Origin: a virus
IMG/VR virus record: IMGVR_UViG_3300037493_003022
Span: 49,046-113,045 of that record
Strand: one strand, 5' to 3'
DNA length: 64,000 bases
Part shown: positions 8,601 to 15,495 of the stretch, one piece after another
How positions within the stretch are numbered: the first letter of the stretch is position 1
Layout: every line of letters begins with the position of its first letter
The notes under the pieces: model-generated
What the model was told of the DNA's origin: nothing
What the model saw: only the letters and a program-made list of their open reading frames with translations
The model's database searches: none
Translations under genes and position numbers: made by a program

Positions 8601-8991
8601 TGGACAATACATTTCTAGCTGTCGAATCATCGCCCATCAGCTTGTCGCCAACCCTCACCTCTTCGACTGGCTTTACGGTTCCGTCGAACATGAGAATTGG
8701 TGTGCCTTTTGCCAGGCACTTTCCCATCTGACGGGCGAACAATGCGGTAATTTCTTCTGCATCTTCGCAAAGCAATGAATAGACAATTCGCCATCCAAAC
8801 TCTAACTCATAGGGGTACAGCTCCACCCCAGTCATATCCTGGGAGTAGGCCATAACCATATCAGCTAGTTTGGATAACTCATCTTTCGTAAGATCCCTTT
8901 GAGGAATCCCGCTGACGTTATCCGCCACTGCTTTTTCGTAGTCGATTGGCTGCTTCTGTGTCTTTGGCGTGTCTTTCATGTCCACGACCAT
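5623..8991 (-). CDS. terL: terminase large subunit interrupted by two inteins
   Basis: A 1122-residue precursor. Removing two inteins (residues 92-229 and 363-749) leaves a 597-residue packaging ATPase/nuclease. Extein motifs: Walker A ARQMGK|TET split by intein 1, Walker B YHLILLEE followed by SQDIP, and a C-terminal RNase H-like nuclease with IAAIDVGRAN, VVIDATGKGD and DDFPDSAML acidic residues. The protein would cut concatemeric DNA and pump it into the prohead. Both inteins must splice for activity, since the first breaks the P-loop. A second in-frame ATG lies four codons in; neither start has a clear ribosome site. A terminator stands just upstream. Confidence 0.93.
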   Translation of the reverse strand: MVVDMKDTPKTQKQPIDYEKAVADNVSGIPQRDLTKDELSKLADMVMAYSQDMTGVELYPYELEFGWRIVYSLLCEDAEEITALFARQMGKCLAKGTPILMFDGTVKPVEEVRVGDKLMGDDSTARNVLSIADGYGKLLTISPDDSRYSRYTVNESHILTLFDVSENSVRDVHIQEVLGKEHLFRGIRSSNGLDKYCFSITKAGNGSYFGFVLDGNKRFLLEDGTVTHNTETVAVTVCGLSVLLPILAKNLPHDERIKKFERGVWIGIYAPNYLQAGIMWNRMKARMYSKESKTALLDPDVDMDLTDVRENMVLPNGSFVDCGTASPQSKIEGKTYHLILLEESQDIPSSQIRASIHPMAAACITGDSLIPLANGRIVRLDDMPIKETGCFSETLHFMRGTPIRKIDSGIQECLTMTLNSGKKITGTLDHPVIWKPRAYPRLPKWETLQNIKVGYQIAVPRAVPFFGTNSIGVEEARVLGMLVGDGSYHKDCSPAFSGEDKELHDFLGDWMVRQLGSCREERGHTTSARREYKEVRCISSVEGSKKGKNPAINLLRAANIYGQTKDKKRVPSNIWECKKEEVAAFLGGLYDTDGTIGVTERKVTISLSQANRVILEEVSHLLIKFGIQSSIYEAISNGKGYAEKGSIYYKLDTSDKDSVLAFCKNIPLLVERKRNSIVIAEKVLEFRGNKRRASIIVGSGSKRYAKELDNDLVWERVVSIESSGKQQVYDIEMPDPAHNFIANNIVVHNTAGTLVKIGTCNRVRSDFYEACRRNKRADVSDGSVRSRYRRHYEYDYTVGQKYNPRYRKYILKEIERLGEDSDDFRLKYRLHWLLDRGMFVNPELFDECGIKDKDNRLTIEIGKGKNKKIVHFERAPNVVTYDNKTENIIAAIDVGRANSTVVTVGKAFWDSPIDVGGASRYPIHILNWLELHGDNHEAQHPQILEFLKNYQISQVVIDATGKGDPVYSRLAADLMEYNIHVEPFIFTAASKDVGYKVFSQEISSKRFTFPAGAQATRLLKWQKFVNQMHDLEKEWRGQQMVVHKPKDGDNCYDDFPDSAMLLCWAINVQGTMEVEETDNPFIGRQARWTAASHMREAGALFRKVFEPKSRRPSRPGHNGRWD
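6745..7905 (-). other. intein 2 of the terminase (387 residues, LAGLIDADG endonuclease)
   Basis: Residues 363-749 of the terminase precursor. Block A is CITGDSLIPL, block B GTLDHPVIW, blocks F/G YDIEMPDPAHNFIANN with VVHN, then extein Thr. Between them lie two LAGLIDADG motifs, VLGMLVGDGSY and FLGGLYDTDGTIG, about 110 residues apart, typical of a monomeric homing endonuclease. Both acidic residues are intact, so homing may still occur. It sits 15 residues after the SQDIP segment of the ATPase. Confidence 0.92.
8305..8718 (-). other. intein 1 of the terminase (138-residue mini-intein)
   Basis: Residues 92-229 of the terminase precursor. It starts CLAKGTPIL (block A, Cys1), has NESHILTL as block B, and ends FLLEDGTVTHN (blocks F/G, penultimate His, terminal Asn) before extein Thr. 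It has no endonuclease domain, so it is a minimal self-splicing element. It interrupts the Walker A lysine-threonine pair (MGK|TET), so removal restores GKT. Confidence 0.9.
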
Positions 8992-9007
8992 AGCACAATT
9001 TAGGCAA

Positions 9008-9050
9008 TAAAAAACCCCTGGAGCGTAGGAAGGATTACGCTCCAGAGGTT
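9008..9050 (-). terminator. rho-independent terminator between the 234-residue gene and terminase
   Basis: On the minus strand a 10-bp perfect stem (CTGGAGCGTA / TACGCTCCAG) with an 8-base loop is extended by GG/CC pairs and followed by a run of six T. It ends the transcript from the gene at 9794, so terminase must have its own promoter or rely on readthrough. Confidence 0.8.
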
Positions 9051-9089
9051 AAAGAAAAACAGAGGACTAAATCGAGGGGCCTGGCAGGA

Positions 9090-9794
9090 TCAATTCTGAA
9101 CAATTTGCCAGTATCCGTCAATCTTCTTGACGCGGTCTTCTACGTCCTTGGACGTGAGACCCAGGACTCTGGCGTAGGACAACGCTTCTTTCTTAGAAGC
9201 GAACTTCTGAACCTTTGATGTTTCCTCCGTGGGAACCTCTTCATCGTCAGAAGCTTCATAGTATTTGAACGTCGGAGGGTCAACAGTGTTCACTGTTTCC
9301 TCGCTCGGCGCGAAAACCTTCTTCTCTCTGGTTTTGCGAACAGCCTTCTCTTTCGGCTCTTTCTTGACTTTTTCGGCCCTCTTTGTTTTCTCGGGTTCCG
9401 CCGGGGCCTCGACCATCACGATCGCGCGCTGAACGCGCACATCCTCGTGGTCCACGTAGGGAACAGTCCCACTGGCGAGAGCCTTCGAGCGGTCGACACC
9501 GCGAGCTTCCTGGAGAAACCAAGTGACGAGCCCGGTTCCGTCCTCCTCGCCGTACTTCGCGCGTTCGGGAGTCCCCTCCTTGTACTGCACGAAGATCGCG
9601 CCGAGAGGTACGCCGACTGTCTCTCGGAATCGCTTCACGGTGATGCTCCCATTGAAGGGGTTCTCCACCGCGTAGTAGCGGAATTCCCCCGAGAGGTCCT
9701 TCTTCGCCCTCTCCTTCTTCTCAGTGGGAGCGACGGTAGGCTCCGTGCCAGGGATTTCAGTTTGGATGTTTTGAGCTTCTTGTGTCGTTTCCAT
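9090..9794 (-). CDS. hypothetical charged protein with C-terminal alpha/beta module
   Basis: A 234-residue protein expressed from its own promoter and closed by a terminator. Residues 1-35 and 130-195 are disordered and Lys/Glu/Pro-rich. A folded core lies at 36-120 (FRYYAVENPFNGSITVKRF) and a small module at 198-234 (KFASKKEALSYARVLGLTS... YWQIVQ). Codon use is GC-rich in the middle. The monocistronic layout next to packaging genes suggests an abundant virion or late protein. No family is recognised. Confidence 0.6.
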   Translation of the reverse strand: METTQEAQNIQTEIPGTEPTVAPTEKKERAKKDLSGEFRYYAVENPFNGSITVKRFRETVGVPLGAIFVQYKEGTPERAKYGEEDGTGLVTWFLQEARGVDRSKALASGTVPYVDHEDVRVQRAIVMVEAPAEPEKTKRAEKVKKEPKEKAVRKTREKKVFAPSEETVNTVDPPTFKYYEASDDEEVPTEETSKVQKFASKKEALSYARVLGLTSKDVEDRVKKIDGYWQIVQN

Positions 9795-9837
9795 TTGTGC
9801 TCCTTTGCACCACCTAGTTAATGGTGGTGTTTGTTTT

Positions 9838-9852
9838 CATGTATTGAGTATA
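9838..9852 (-). promoter_or_regulatory. promoter-leader module upstream of 9090-9794
   Basis: Minus strand TATACT (9852-9847), six bases, then ATGAAAACAAAC. The leader goes on to a CACCACC...GGTGGTG hairpin and an AAAGGAG ribosome site. It is one member of the repeated module described under findings. Confidence 0.6.
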
Positions 9853-9871
9853 TACACAGCTTCGATTAGCT

Positions 9872-10855
9872 TCAAGATGTTTTGTGAAGCTGTGTTTTTA
9901 TTATGTCAACCATGTTTCTAACCACCACGGAACTTCTAAAGTTCTCTACTGAGTTACTAGGACATTCATACTTACCACTATACGCATCGGATACTTTCCT
10001 CTGTGCATCTCCGATAACATATTGAGGGTACATGTACTCTTCTGATAGATACTCGGAGAAGGGAAGCATGTTAGGAACTACAGGAACAGCTCCAGCCATA
10101 ATTCCCTCTACCACAGAAGTATTAAGAGTGTCTCTCATTGATGCGTTAAATATGACTCTCGCGCGTCTCATTAGGGTATAATAAGACTCGCCTTGCAGAT
10201 ATTTAACACAGAATCCGGCTTGCGTGATTGTGTTTAGATACTCATGCTCCGGTCCATTGGAGTTATGGATAGGAGTATTGTATCCTGCTGCAAACACAAC
10301 TACATCTTTGAACGGAGCAAGTATCTGCATGGCAACCATAGGAAGTCGGTCGTTAGCCAACCTTCCAGATACGACTATCAATTCTTTACTGCTAGCGCAG
10401 GGTTTGGAAAATTTCTTCTCGTCAACAGGAAACCCTATTACGTGCATCGTATCCATGTTGCACGAATGGTAAAACATCCAAAAACTACGCAGAGAATGGG
10501 CAGTATTAAAGAAGATTCCTGCAAATCTCTCTCTGTCAAGGTCTCTCCCAAACTCCTCGTAGAACTCTTTCTGCTGTGGCCAGTCGTAGAAACCAAATAG
10601 CTCCGGTCCTCCGTGGTGATGCGCGAAGACAGGCTCGTGTCGTGACTCCGCGAAATCGAGCCACTTCTTGTACCCGTAATCGGTGTCTCCCATCATCAAC
10701 CAGAAATCCACTGGAAGACAGGTTAGGTGGTCGGGTTTCTCGGCGGGGAATACAGATACCTGATGTCCCAGCTTCAACAACTCCGATACTACGTTGTGGA
10801 AGTACGAGAACGTCCACGTACCCTCGAGTGGTTCCCCAATAAATCCGATGTGCAT
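9872..10855 (-). CDS. glycosyltransferase, GT4/GT-B-like
   Basis: A 327-residue protein with the two-domain GT-B layout. The N-terminal acceptor domain begins MHIGFIGEPLEGTWTFSYF and the C-terminal domain has VVEGIMAGAVPVVPN, the nucleotide-sugar site seen in GT4 enzymes. It would transfer a sugar from an NDP donor to an unknown acceptor: phage DNA, virion protein or host envelope. The stop codon lies inside a 9-bp hairpin. It is followed by a lipoprotein and preceded by a terminator-bounded gene. Substrate cannot be deduced. Confidence 0.75.
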   Translation of the reverse strand: MHIGFIGEPLEGTWTFSYFHNVVSELLKLGHQVSVFPAEKPDHLTCLPVDFWLMMGDTDYGYKKWLDFAESRHEPVFAHHHGGPELFGFYDWPQQKEFYEEFGRDLDRERFAGIFFNTAHSLRSFWMFYHSCNMDTMHVIGFPVDEKKFSKPCASSKELIVVSGRLANDRLPMVAMQILAPFKDVVVFAAGYNTPIHNSNGPEHEYLNTITQAGFCVKYLQGESYYTLMRRARVIFNASMRDTLNTSVVEGIMAGAVPVVPNMLPFSEYLSEEYMYPQYVIGDAQRKVSDAYSGKYECPSNSVENFRSSVVVRNMVDIIKTQLHKTS

Positions 10856-10865
10856 GGTGTTTCCT

Positions 10866-11486
10866 TTAAAGTGGGTCGATACAATCTGGCGTTGAACCCG
10901 GCACGTTTACGCACTTCTGCCATCCCATGCAATACGTATTTGTTCTTTCAACAGATTTTCCGTTTAAGCAGACACTCTCACACTTAATCTCAGTCCTATC
11001 GCAACCACAGTAACCTGAGCTATCGCACTCTTGGCAGGCCCCGTTAATAATATCCCACTGACCAAAACGATCACAAGTGTATAGAGCGTTGTCGTAACAC
11101 AAAAAATCACCTTGTCTATAGCAAGGGTTGTTACGAGGATTGCTATCTGTTTCTACGAAGGTATCCGTCGATTCGGTTTGCGTATCGCTTGTTTCCGAGG
11201 AGGTAGAACTTGTTGGGATTTCAGTCTCTGTCTGAGTTCCCGGTGAAACCGTATCGATGCTCGTGTCTGAAGATACCGGAGTCTCAGTTTCCACGGAAGA
11301 TTCTGTAGTTTGCGAAGAGCTGGAAGAGCTGTCGTTGTCAGTAGCAGTATCAGAGCCACTGGGATCAGTATCAGCACTCCCTGTAGAAGTATCTCCAGAA
11401 TCTGCATCGAGATCTCCTTCTGCTTTCTCAGACACCATTGCTGAGCATCCACACACTGCGAACAAAACGATGAGCAACTTCTTCAT
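10866..11486 (-). CDS. Ser/Thr/Asp-rich lipoprotein with C-terminal Cys-rich module
   Basis: A 206-residue protein starting with a lipoprotein signal (MKKLLIVLFAVCGC, lipobox VCGC). Residues 18-115 are an extreme low-complexity linker of Ser, Thr, Asp and Glu. Residues 118-206 hold about 14 cysteines (CYRQGDFLCYDNALYTC, CQECDSSGYCGCD) that probably form disulphides outside the cytoplasm. This layout is common in surface lipoproteins of Myxococcota-like bacteria. In a phage it could act at the host surface, for example in superinfection exclusion, but no target is visible. Confidence 0.7.
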   Translation of the reverse strand: MKKLLIVLFAVCGCSAMVSEKAEGDLDADSGDTSTGSADTDPSGSDTATDNDSSSSSSQTTESSVETETPVSSDTSIDTVSPGTQTETEIPTSSTSSETSDTQTESTDTFVETDSNPRNNPCYRQGDFLCYDNALYTCDRFGQWDIINGACQECDSSGYCGCDRTEIKCESVCLNGKSVERTNTYCMGWQKCVNVPGSTPDCIDPL

Positions 11487-11519
11487 AATACACCTCTTCT
11501 GGTTGTTTGAAACCTTTGG

Positions 11520-11825
11520 TTATTCGAGATTTAAACGCTTCTTCAAGGCATTCGAGGATAACTTAGTGCTATCCGTTCTAGTTACGTACACGCGGTATGA
11601 AGTTCCGTCTGTCATGTAGATGTTTATACTGTCATCGTCCGCACCTGATCTTTCTATAGACTTTATCACAGTCTGTGTTTTAGAAAGTTCGTTTGCAGCC
11701 ATATTCAGGTCTTCTGAAGCAGACCTATCCTTTGACCAGTTATCCATAGCTTCCAGAGACAGAAACACAACTTCTGCTAAGTCAACACGAGTCTTCGCTC
11801 GGACAATGCGTCTTTGTTCGCTCAT
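11520..11825 (-). CDS. hypothetical protein downstream of the methyltransferase
   Basis: A 101-residue protein. The start chosen is MSEQRRIVRAK, whose ATG overlaps the methyltransferase stop (ATGA); a longer reading frame would overlap the methyltransferase heavily. The first 60 residues are helical; the last 40 look like a small beta hairpin region (SINIYMTDGTSYRVYV). No family is recognised. Confidence 0.55.
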   Translation of the reverse strand: MSEQRRIVRAKTRVDLAEVVFLSLEAMDNWSKDRSASEDLNMAANELSKTQTVIKSIERSGADDDSINIYMTDGTSYRVYVTRTDSTKLSSNALKKRLNLE

Positions 11826-12424
11826 GGCTTCTGGTACGCCCTGTAGATGCAAGTGTTCAGCTCTACTTCTTTGATTCGTCGATTGTAGACTTCGAGTCTC
11901 ACTACCGCCTCGAATACCGTCTTCGCGTCCCAAAGTTCCGCTGGAAAGGGAAGTTGGCTACACATGCCTTGTAGAATCCCGGTCACGAGCAAGAGGCCAC
12001 CGGGGTTAACGAACCCGTGGTAGAACTTCTCACAGGCCAGGATGTTCTCTTCGGGGTCCGCGTTTCGCTCGAAGAAATCGGAGACGACGCAGAGGTCAAC
12101 CGGCCCAGGCAGCTTCTTCCACCCCTCTTCGTCGAGAGCATCAGCCACTCGAACCGGCGTCTGGCAGCGATGAAAAGCGTCCCTTGCCGGGCGTTCGCTG
12201 ATTTCAACTGCGTAGCTCCCGCCAGCTCGAGGGAGCATTGTGCTCTCCAGGTGGCGAAGCAACCCGCCTTCACCGCAGCCGATTTCGCAGAAGTTTCCAA
12301 TCCGGTCATACATGAGCTGCTGGGCAATTCCGGCCGTCAAAGGCCATCGATTCCTAACGCGATACCCGAACGGATCTTCCACTTGATACAGTTCATCCAT
12401 CTCTGCTTTGATGTCTCTTGTCAT
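11822..12424 (-). CDS. class I SAM-dependent methyltransferase
   Basis: A 200-residue Rossmann-fold methyltransferase. Motif I is FCEIGCGEGG (residues about 41-50), the acidic strand-2 end is YAVEIS, and VDLCVVSDFFE plus LLLVTGIL form strands 4 and 5. The fold resembles small-molecule or sugar methyltransferases (UbiE/NodS-like) more than DNA methyltransferases: no DPPY or PCQ motif is seen. Its place near a glycosyltransferase suggests methylation of a sugar or glycoconjugate, but this is inference. Confidence 0.78.
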   Translation of the reverse strand: MTRDIKAEMDELYQVEDPFGYRVRNRWPLTAGIAQQLMYDRIGNFCEIGCGEGGLLRHLESTMLPRAGGSYAVEISERPARDAFHRCQTPVRVADALDEEGWKKLPGPVDLCVVSDFFERNADPEENILACEKFYHGFVNPGGLLLVTGILQGMCSQLPFPAELWDAKTVFEAVVRLEVYNRRIKEVELNTCIYRAYQKP

Positions 12425-12427
12425 GAC

Positions 12428-12730
12428 TTACTCCATTAGTAGGTTCACACCTGTGCGTTTAAAGAAATCATGACACTCAGAACCGGACATGGCAACTCTC
12501 CCGTTATAGACACGAATCCCGGTAGTCCCTGGTGTGAGAGCCAAGACAGTAATTTTATCCGATGACGGTTGATAGAGGAGACTGAATTCCTTGTACCCGC
12601 CTAGTTGATTCAAAATCAACTTTGCATGAATGCAGTACGCGGCATAAGAGATCTCTCTAGTTCCAACAGAGTCCTTTTCAAAATGGATTGAAAACGTCTC
12701 ACCGTTAACAATCATCTTCGCCGATTTCAT
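12428..12730 (-). CDS. hypothetical protein
   Basis: A 100-residue protein, mixed alpha/beta, four bases before the methyltransferase gene and overlapping the gene before it by four. It begins with a short beta hairpin (MIVNGETFSIHF) and has a Cys-His pair (YCIHAK). Translational coupling to both neighbours supports it being real. No family is recognised. Confidence 0.5.
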   Translation of the reverse strand: MKSAKMIVNGETFSIHFEKDSVGTREISYAAYCIHAKLILNQLGGYKEFSLLYQPSSDKITVLALTPGTTGIRVYNGRVAMSGSECHDFFKRTGVNLLME

Positions 12731-13077
12731 TTCGGTTCCTCCACAGCACAGAGCACTTTGACGTGCTCTTTAATCAGGTACTCGACTAGGTTGCAGCCAT
12801 GACCTTTAACATCTGCCCACAGGTTGTTGCTTCCGTCGATGCGGACAGGAATGACAAACTTGCTACCATCCTCACGTTCGCACCAGAACCACCAAGGAAA
12901 GCCGGGGCGAACCCTGGAGAACATGGCCACGAAGCGTTTCGATATTTCTTCGAACTTAACCCTGTGTGCCTGCATCTCCGGTGGGACATCGGAGTCATCC
13001 CAGATGAAGTTCTTCCGCATTCGAGCGATGCGTTCTTCCTTGCTCTCCGTGTCCTCAGGTTCAAACACGCCGCTCAT
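12727..13077 (-). CDS. hypothetical protein
   Basis: A 116-residue protein starting MSGVFEPED, whose ATG overlaps the upstream stop (ATGA). A longer frame starting 19 codons earlier is rejected for this reason. Aromatic centre (GFPWWFWCERED) followed by beta strands (VIPVRIDGSNNLWADV). It belongs to the same coupled run as the methyltransferase. Function unknown. Confidence 0.5.
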   Translation of the reverse strand: MSGVFEPEDTESKEERIARMRKNFIWDDSDVPPEMQAHRVKFEEISKRFVAMFSRVRPGFPWWFWCEREDGSKFVIPVRIDGSNNLWADVKGHGCNLVEYLIKEHVKVLCAVEEPK

Positions 13078-13388
13078 GACATCAACCCCTGTACGGTAAA
13101 AGTAAAACCCAGCCCATCGAGTTCCTGGCAGCACGCCACAAACGACATGCTGTTGACATACGCCGGAACGCGGAAGTTCATCTCGGTCTCTCCAGTATGT
13201 TGGCTCTCTGTCATCCCTCGCAACTGCATCCCGAATCCGACCGCCTGCCGGTAGCAGCAGAGGTCATCGAGTGCATTCGAGAATGCGAGTCGGTACTGCT
13301 TCCCACTGACATCTTGAAGAACGCCCACACGGCAAGTGTCCCGGTTAAAGCCATCAAACACACGGCGCATACGTAGGGCAGTCTCCAT
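13074..13388 (-). CDS. hypothetical protein
   Basis: A 104-residue protein with an AAGGAG ribosome site seven bases before the ATG, first gene of the methyltransferase run. It has several cysteines (TCRVGV, DDLCCYRQ, VACCQEL) and no recognisable domain. A promoter-leader module lies 180 bases upstream, so it would have a long 5' leader. Confidence 0.55.
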   Translation of the reverse strand: METALRMRRVFDGFNRDTCRVGVLQDVSGKQYRLAFSNALDDLCCYRQAVGFGMQLRGMTESQHTGETEMNFRVPAYVNSMSFVACCQELDGLGFTFTVQGLMS

Positions 13389-13567
13389 TGAAACTCCTTC
13401 TCAGGTTGGACCTCAAGGGTCATGGGTTGAGGTTGCACAGGAAACATAGAGGGTCCTTGAGCAGCCATTTCGGCTCTGACAGATTTCAGTGAAGCCATCC
13501 TGGAGAGATGCAGGTTCATGGGATGGGCAGAAGAAAGAGGATGTTGGTTTGTTTGGTGTGTTTTCAT
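13211..13567 (-). CDS. possible 118-residue membrane peptide overlapping the next gene
   Basis: Open frame starting exactly at the AUG of the promoter-leader module (MKTHQTNQ). It contains one hydrophobic stretch at residues 62-84 (LPYVCAVCLMALTGTLAVW), which lies wholly in the part overlapping the better-supported gene at 13388. There is no ribosome site, so translation would have to be leaderless. It may be just an open leader. Confidence 0.22.
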   Translation of the reverse strand: MKTHQTNQHPLSSAHPMNLHLSRMASLKSVRAEMAAQGPSMFPVQPQPMTLEVQPEKEFQWRLPYVCAVCLMALTGTLAVWAFFKMSVGSSTDSHSRMHSMTSAATGRRSDSGCSCEG

Positions 13568-13579
13568 ATTAAGATTATA
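13565..13579 (-). promoter_or_regulatory. promoter-leader module upstream of the methyltransferase run
   Basis: Minus strand TATAAT (13579-13574), CTTAAT, then ATGAAAACACACCAAACAAAC. The -10 box is perfect and the six-base distance to ATG is the same as in the other copies. Confidence 0.65.
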
Positions 13580-14020
13580 AGAGGTAGCTTTAGTTAAAGA
13601 TAGTAGTTTATGACATCTTTATTTAGTCTCATGCCTTGCAGACTGTTTATTAGATTCTCAATGTTAAAATTCGCGGGGTTCCTCGTTCTACACCTGGAAG
13701 GTGCTGTTGGCTTGTTTTGGCTTATTTGGGCTTGTTGTCTTTGTTAACCCTATTTGTAAACTGCTAACCCTATTTGCTAATTAGTTATAGCTTGGTGGTG
13801 GGGTGTGGGTGGGCAGACTTAACTAGCTTAACGTGGATGCAAGTAACCAAAATTTGTACGAGGGATTAATAAGACCCGTAGAGTATCGATTTCGTAATCC
13901 AGAATGGCTAAGACCCGTAGAGTGACGAGAGCTAGGACCCCGAGCCATCTGGTCGGCGATTGAGGTCAAACCCATCGTCGACCGTTTGGCACGATTCGTG
14001 CTAAGGGAAAGGGCAGGGTG
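13580..14020. repeat. gene-free stretch with short direct repeats and G/T-rich strand bias
   Basis: No gene is seen. It holds taaccctatttg twice (13745-13756, 13765-13776; 20-base period), three tandem-like variants of tggcttgtttt between about 13708 and 13735, a G/T-only stretch near 13793-13814, and a perfect 15-base repeat taagacccgtagagt (13870-13884, 13909-13923; 39-base period). Spaced short repeats with strand bias are what one sees at replication origins or protein-binding arrays; which applies is not known. Confidence 0.5.
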
Positions 14021-14569
14021 TTAGTCCCCTGCGGCCCGTGCCGCTTTTGCTACCTGCCTAGCGGCAATCGCAGCGGCTTTGACGGCCAGGATTGCGGCGC
14101 GCTCATCGGATTCAGCGTAATGCCAAGCACGGGAGATACGGGTGCGGACAGTGGCGTCTTGCGGCACAGCGGCCGACACAGACACATCAACCACAACTAC
14201 GTCGCTTGAATTGCTAGCGGTTTTGCCGGTGATTGGGTTAACCCAACCGGAATTGATCTTGTTCATGTGGCGGATAGCGTGTTTGTGATCGTTAGTGAAA
14301 CCGAGGCAATAGCGCCCATCGGGACCGTCACCCACCCACGCCCACGCACAGACCTTGCTGGCCGATACCATCTTCGTGAACACACGGCCCGTGGTTGGGT
14401 CGTTAGCTACCATGTAGACCATACCATCGGGGGCAGCGACGGGGGCGACAGGGGCGAGGTCGGTTCCCTCTTCGATCGCGTCCACGAGCAAAGCCAACTC
14501 CTCGCGATTCATGATAGCATTCTCGGGATTGGCCAACTCGACGATAGCTGTTTTCTTGTTCCTTGCCAT
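14021..14569 (-). CDS. hypothetical Ala/Val-rich protein
   Basis: A 182-residue protein with an AGAGG ribosome site and its own promoter. Residues 28-48 are Ala/Pro/Val-rich, the middle has a beta/aromatic segment (VCAWAWVGDGPDGRYCLGF), and the last 40 residues are an Ala-rich helix (AAIAARQVAKAARAAG). Base composition is more GC-rich than the accessory genes and resembles the plus-strand genes of this island, suggesting a shared origin distinct from the rest. Function unknown. Confidence 0.6.
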   Translation of the reverse strand: MARNKKTAIVELANPENAIMNREELALLVDAIEEGTDLAPVAPVAAPDGMVYMVANDPTTGRVFTKMVSASKVCAWAWVGDGPDGRYCLGFTNDHKHAIRHMNKINSGWVNPITGKTASNSSDVVVVDVSVSAAVPQDATVRTRISRAWHYAESDERAAILAVKAAAIAARQVAKAARAAGD

Positions 14570-14661
14570 TGTGAATCCTCTTTTGAGCGCGTGACTTGTT
14601 CGCGCTCTGTAGTGGCGAGTTGTTTGTGTCTCGCCGTTTCAATCAACCATCAACCATCTAC

Positions 14662-14689
14662 ATAATGACACAACGGCAGAAGGAGTCAA
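14662..14689 (-). promoter_or_regulatory. sigma70-like promoter with hairpin leader for 14021-14569
   Basis: Minus strand TTGACT (14689-14684), 16-base spacer, CATTAT (14667-14662). The leader between it and the gene has two short hairpins, GGCGAG/CTCGCC and GAGCGCG/CGCGCTC, before the AGAGG ribosome site. This promoter differs from the repeated module in having a clear -35 box and no ATG at the transcript start. Confidence 0.5.
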
Positions 14690-15143
14690 TAACTTTTCTC
14701 TGCTATTTTTAACTTGGACTAACTTATTTTCGGCATACTCTTTGCAAGTATATCTTTATCTATGGCAAGATTACCTAACCTTTTGTAACCCTAGGAAATC
14801 ACTTGTCTTTTAGGAGTATGGAATTTGTGGTTATAGAAAACATGGAAGATGAGAAAGTGACGGACTAAAAGTAAAGTCGCTCTATGCTCGGTAAATTGTC
14901 GGGGCATACTAGCCTAGCCATAACCCTATGACGCGGCAGGAATAGGCGATTAGATGCTTTCTCGTGAATTCATAGGCTAACGTGCGCAATGGATAAGATT
15001 GACGAGCATAAAAAAGCGAGGAGATAGTAAAAAGCGCTTGCCATACTGAAAAAACGGAGTTACAGACTAATTAACTCAAATGAGAGTCACCAAACACCCG
15101 GCTCCGCGAACTACCCACGCGGGCCACAACGAAAGGATTAAAC
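14690..15143. other. gene-free stretch before the plus-strand genes
   Basis: No open frame with a ribosome site is visible on either strand. Near its right end TTGCCA (15039) with a 17-base spacer and a weak TACAGA could start the plus-strand transcript, and a GAAAGGAT ribosome site lies before the ATG at 15144. Otherwise nothing is recognised. Confidence 0.35.
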
Positions 15144-15422
15144 ATGACACTCTCCGAAAATTGCGTAACGACTCGCAAGGTCATACTCCGCGACAGGGGC
15201 GAACGGTTGGAGTACATCAGAAACGCCAGCACGAGTCACGCAGAGGAAAGGCTGGACGTGGCAACGGTACAAGATTGGATAGTGGACGTGTTGGCTATGT
15301 CTACCGACGACACCGAGCATAACGAGCGCATGGCCTATGCCCGAGCGGAATTGCTAGCGGGAAGTGACAAGCAATGGGATGAGTGCGTAAACCTCTGGTC
15401 GCTGGAAAGCGAGGGGATGTAA
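15144..15422 (+). CDS. hypothetical plus-strand protein
   Basis: A 92-residue acidic, helical protein with a GAAAGGAT ribosome site seven bases before the ATG. It begins MTLSENCVTTRKVILRD and ends in a Trp-containing helix (QWDECVNLWSLESEGM). It is the first of three plus-strand genes linked by one-base gaps or overlaps, the only convincing operon on this strand. No family is recognised. Base use is richer in GC than the surrounding accessory genes. Confidence 0.6.
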   Translation: MTLSENCVTTRKVILRDRGERLEYIRNASTSHAEERLDVATVQDWIVDVLAMSTDDTEHNERMAYARAELLAGSDKQWDECVNLWSLESEGM

Positions 15423-15423
15423 C

Positions 15424-15495
15424 ATGCAAGCCCTATTCACCCTCGCCGCTATCCTGTCCCCCATGCTCGCGCTCGTTTTACGGGTGTCGTTATGA
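15424..15495 (+). CDS. 23-residue hydrophobic peptide
   Basis: A very short frame (MQALFTLAAILSPMLALVL plus four residues) starting one base after the previous stop; its TGA overlaps the next ATG (ATGA). It is almost wholly hydrophobic, so one membrane span. The tight coupling on both sides supports translation. Toxin-like, holin-like or leader peptides look like this; no choice can be made. Confidence 0.45.
   Translation: MQALFTLAAILSPMLALVLRVSL

Noticed and set aside
9856-9895. Terminator for plus-strand transcription (9-bp stem with T run near 9895)
   Set aside because: No plus-strand gene lies upstream; on the minus strand the stem is not followed by T, so it is probably just a hairpin at the glycosyltransferase stop.
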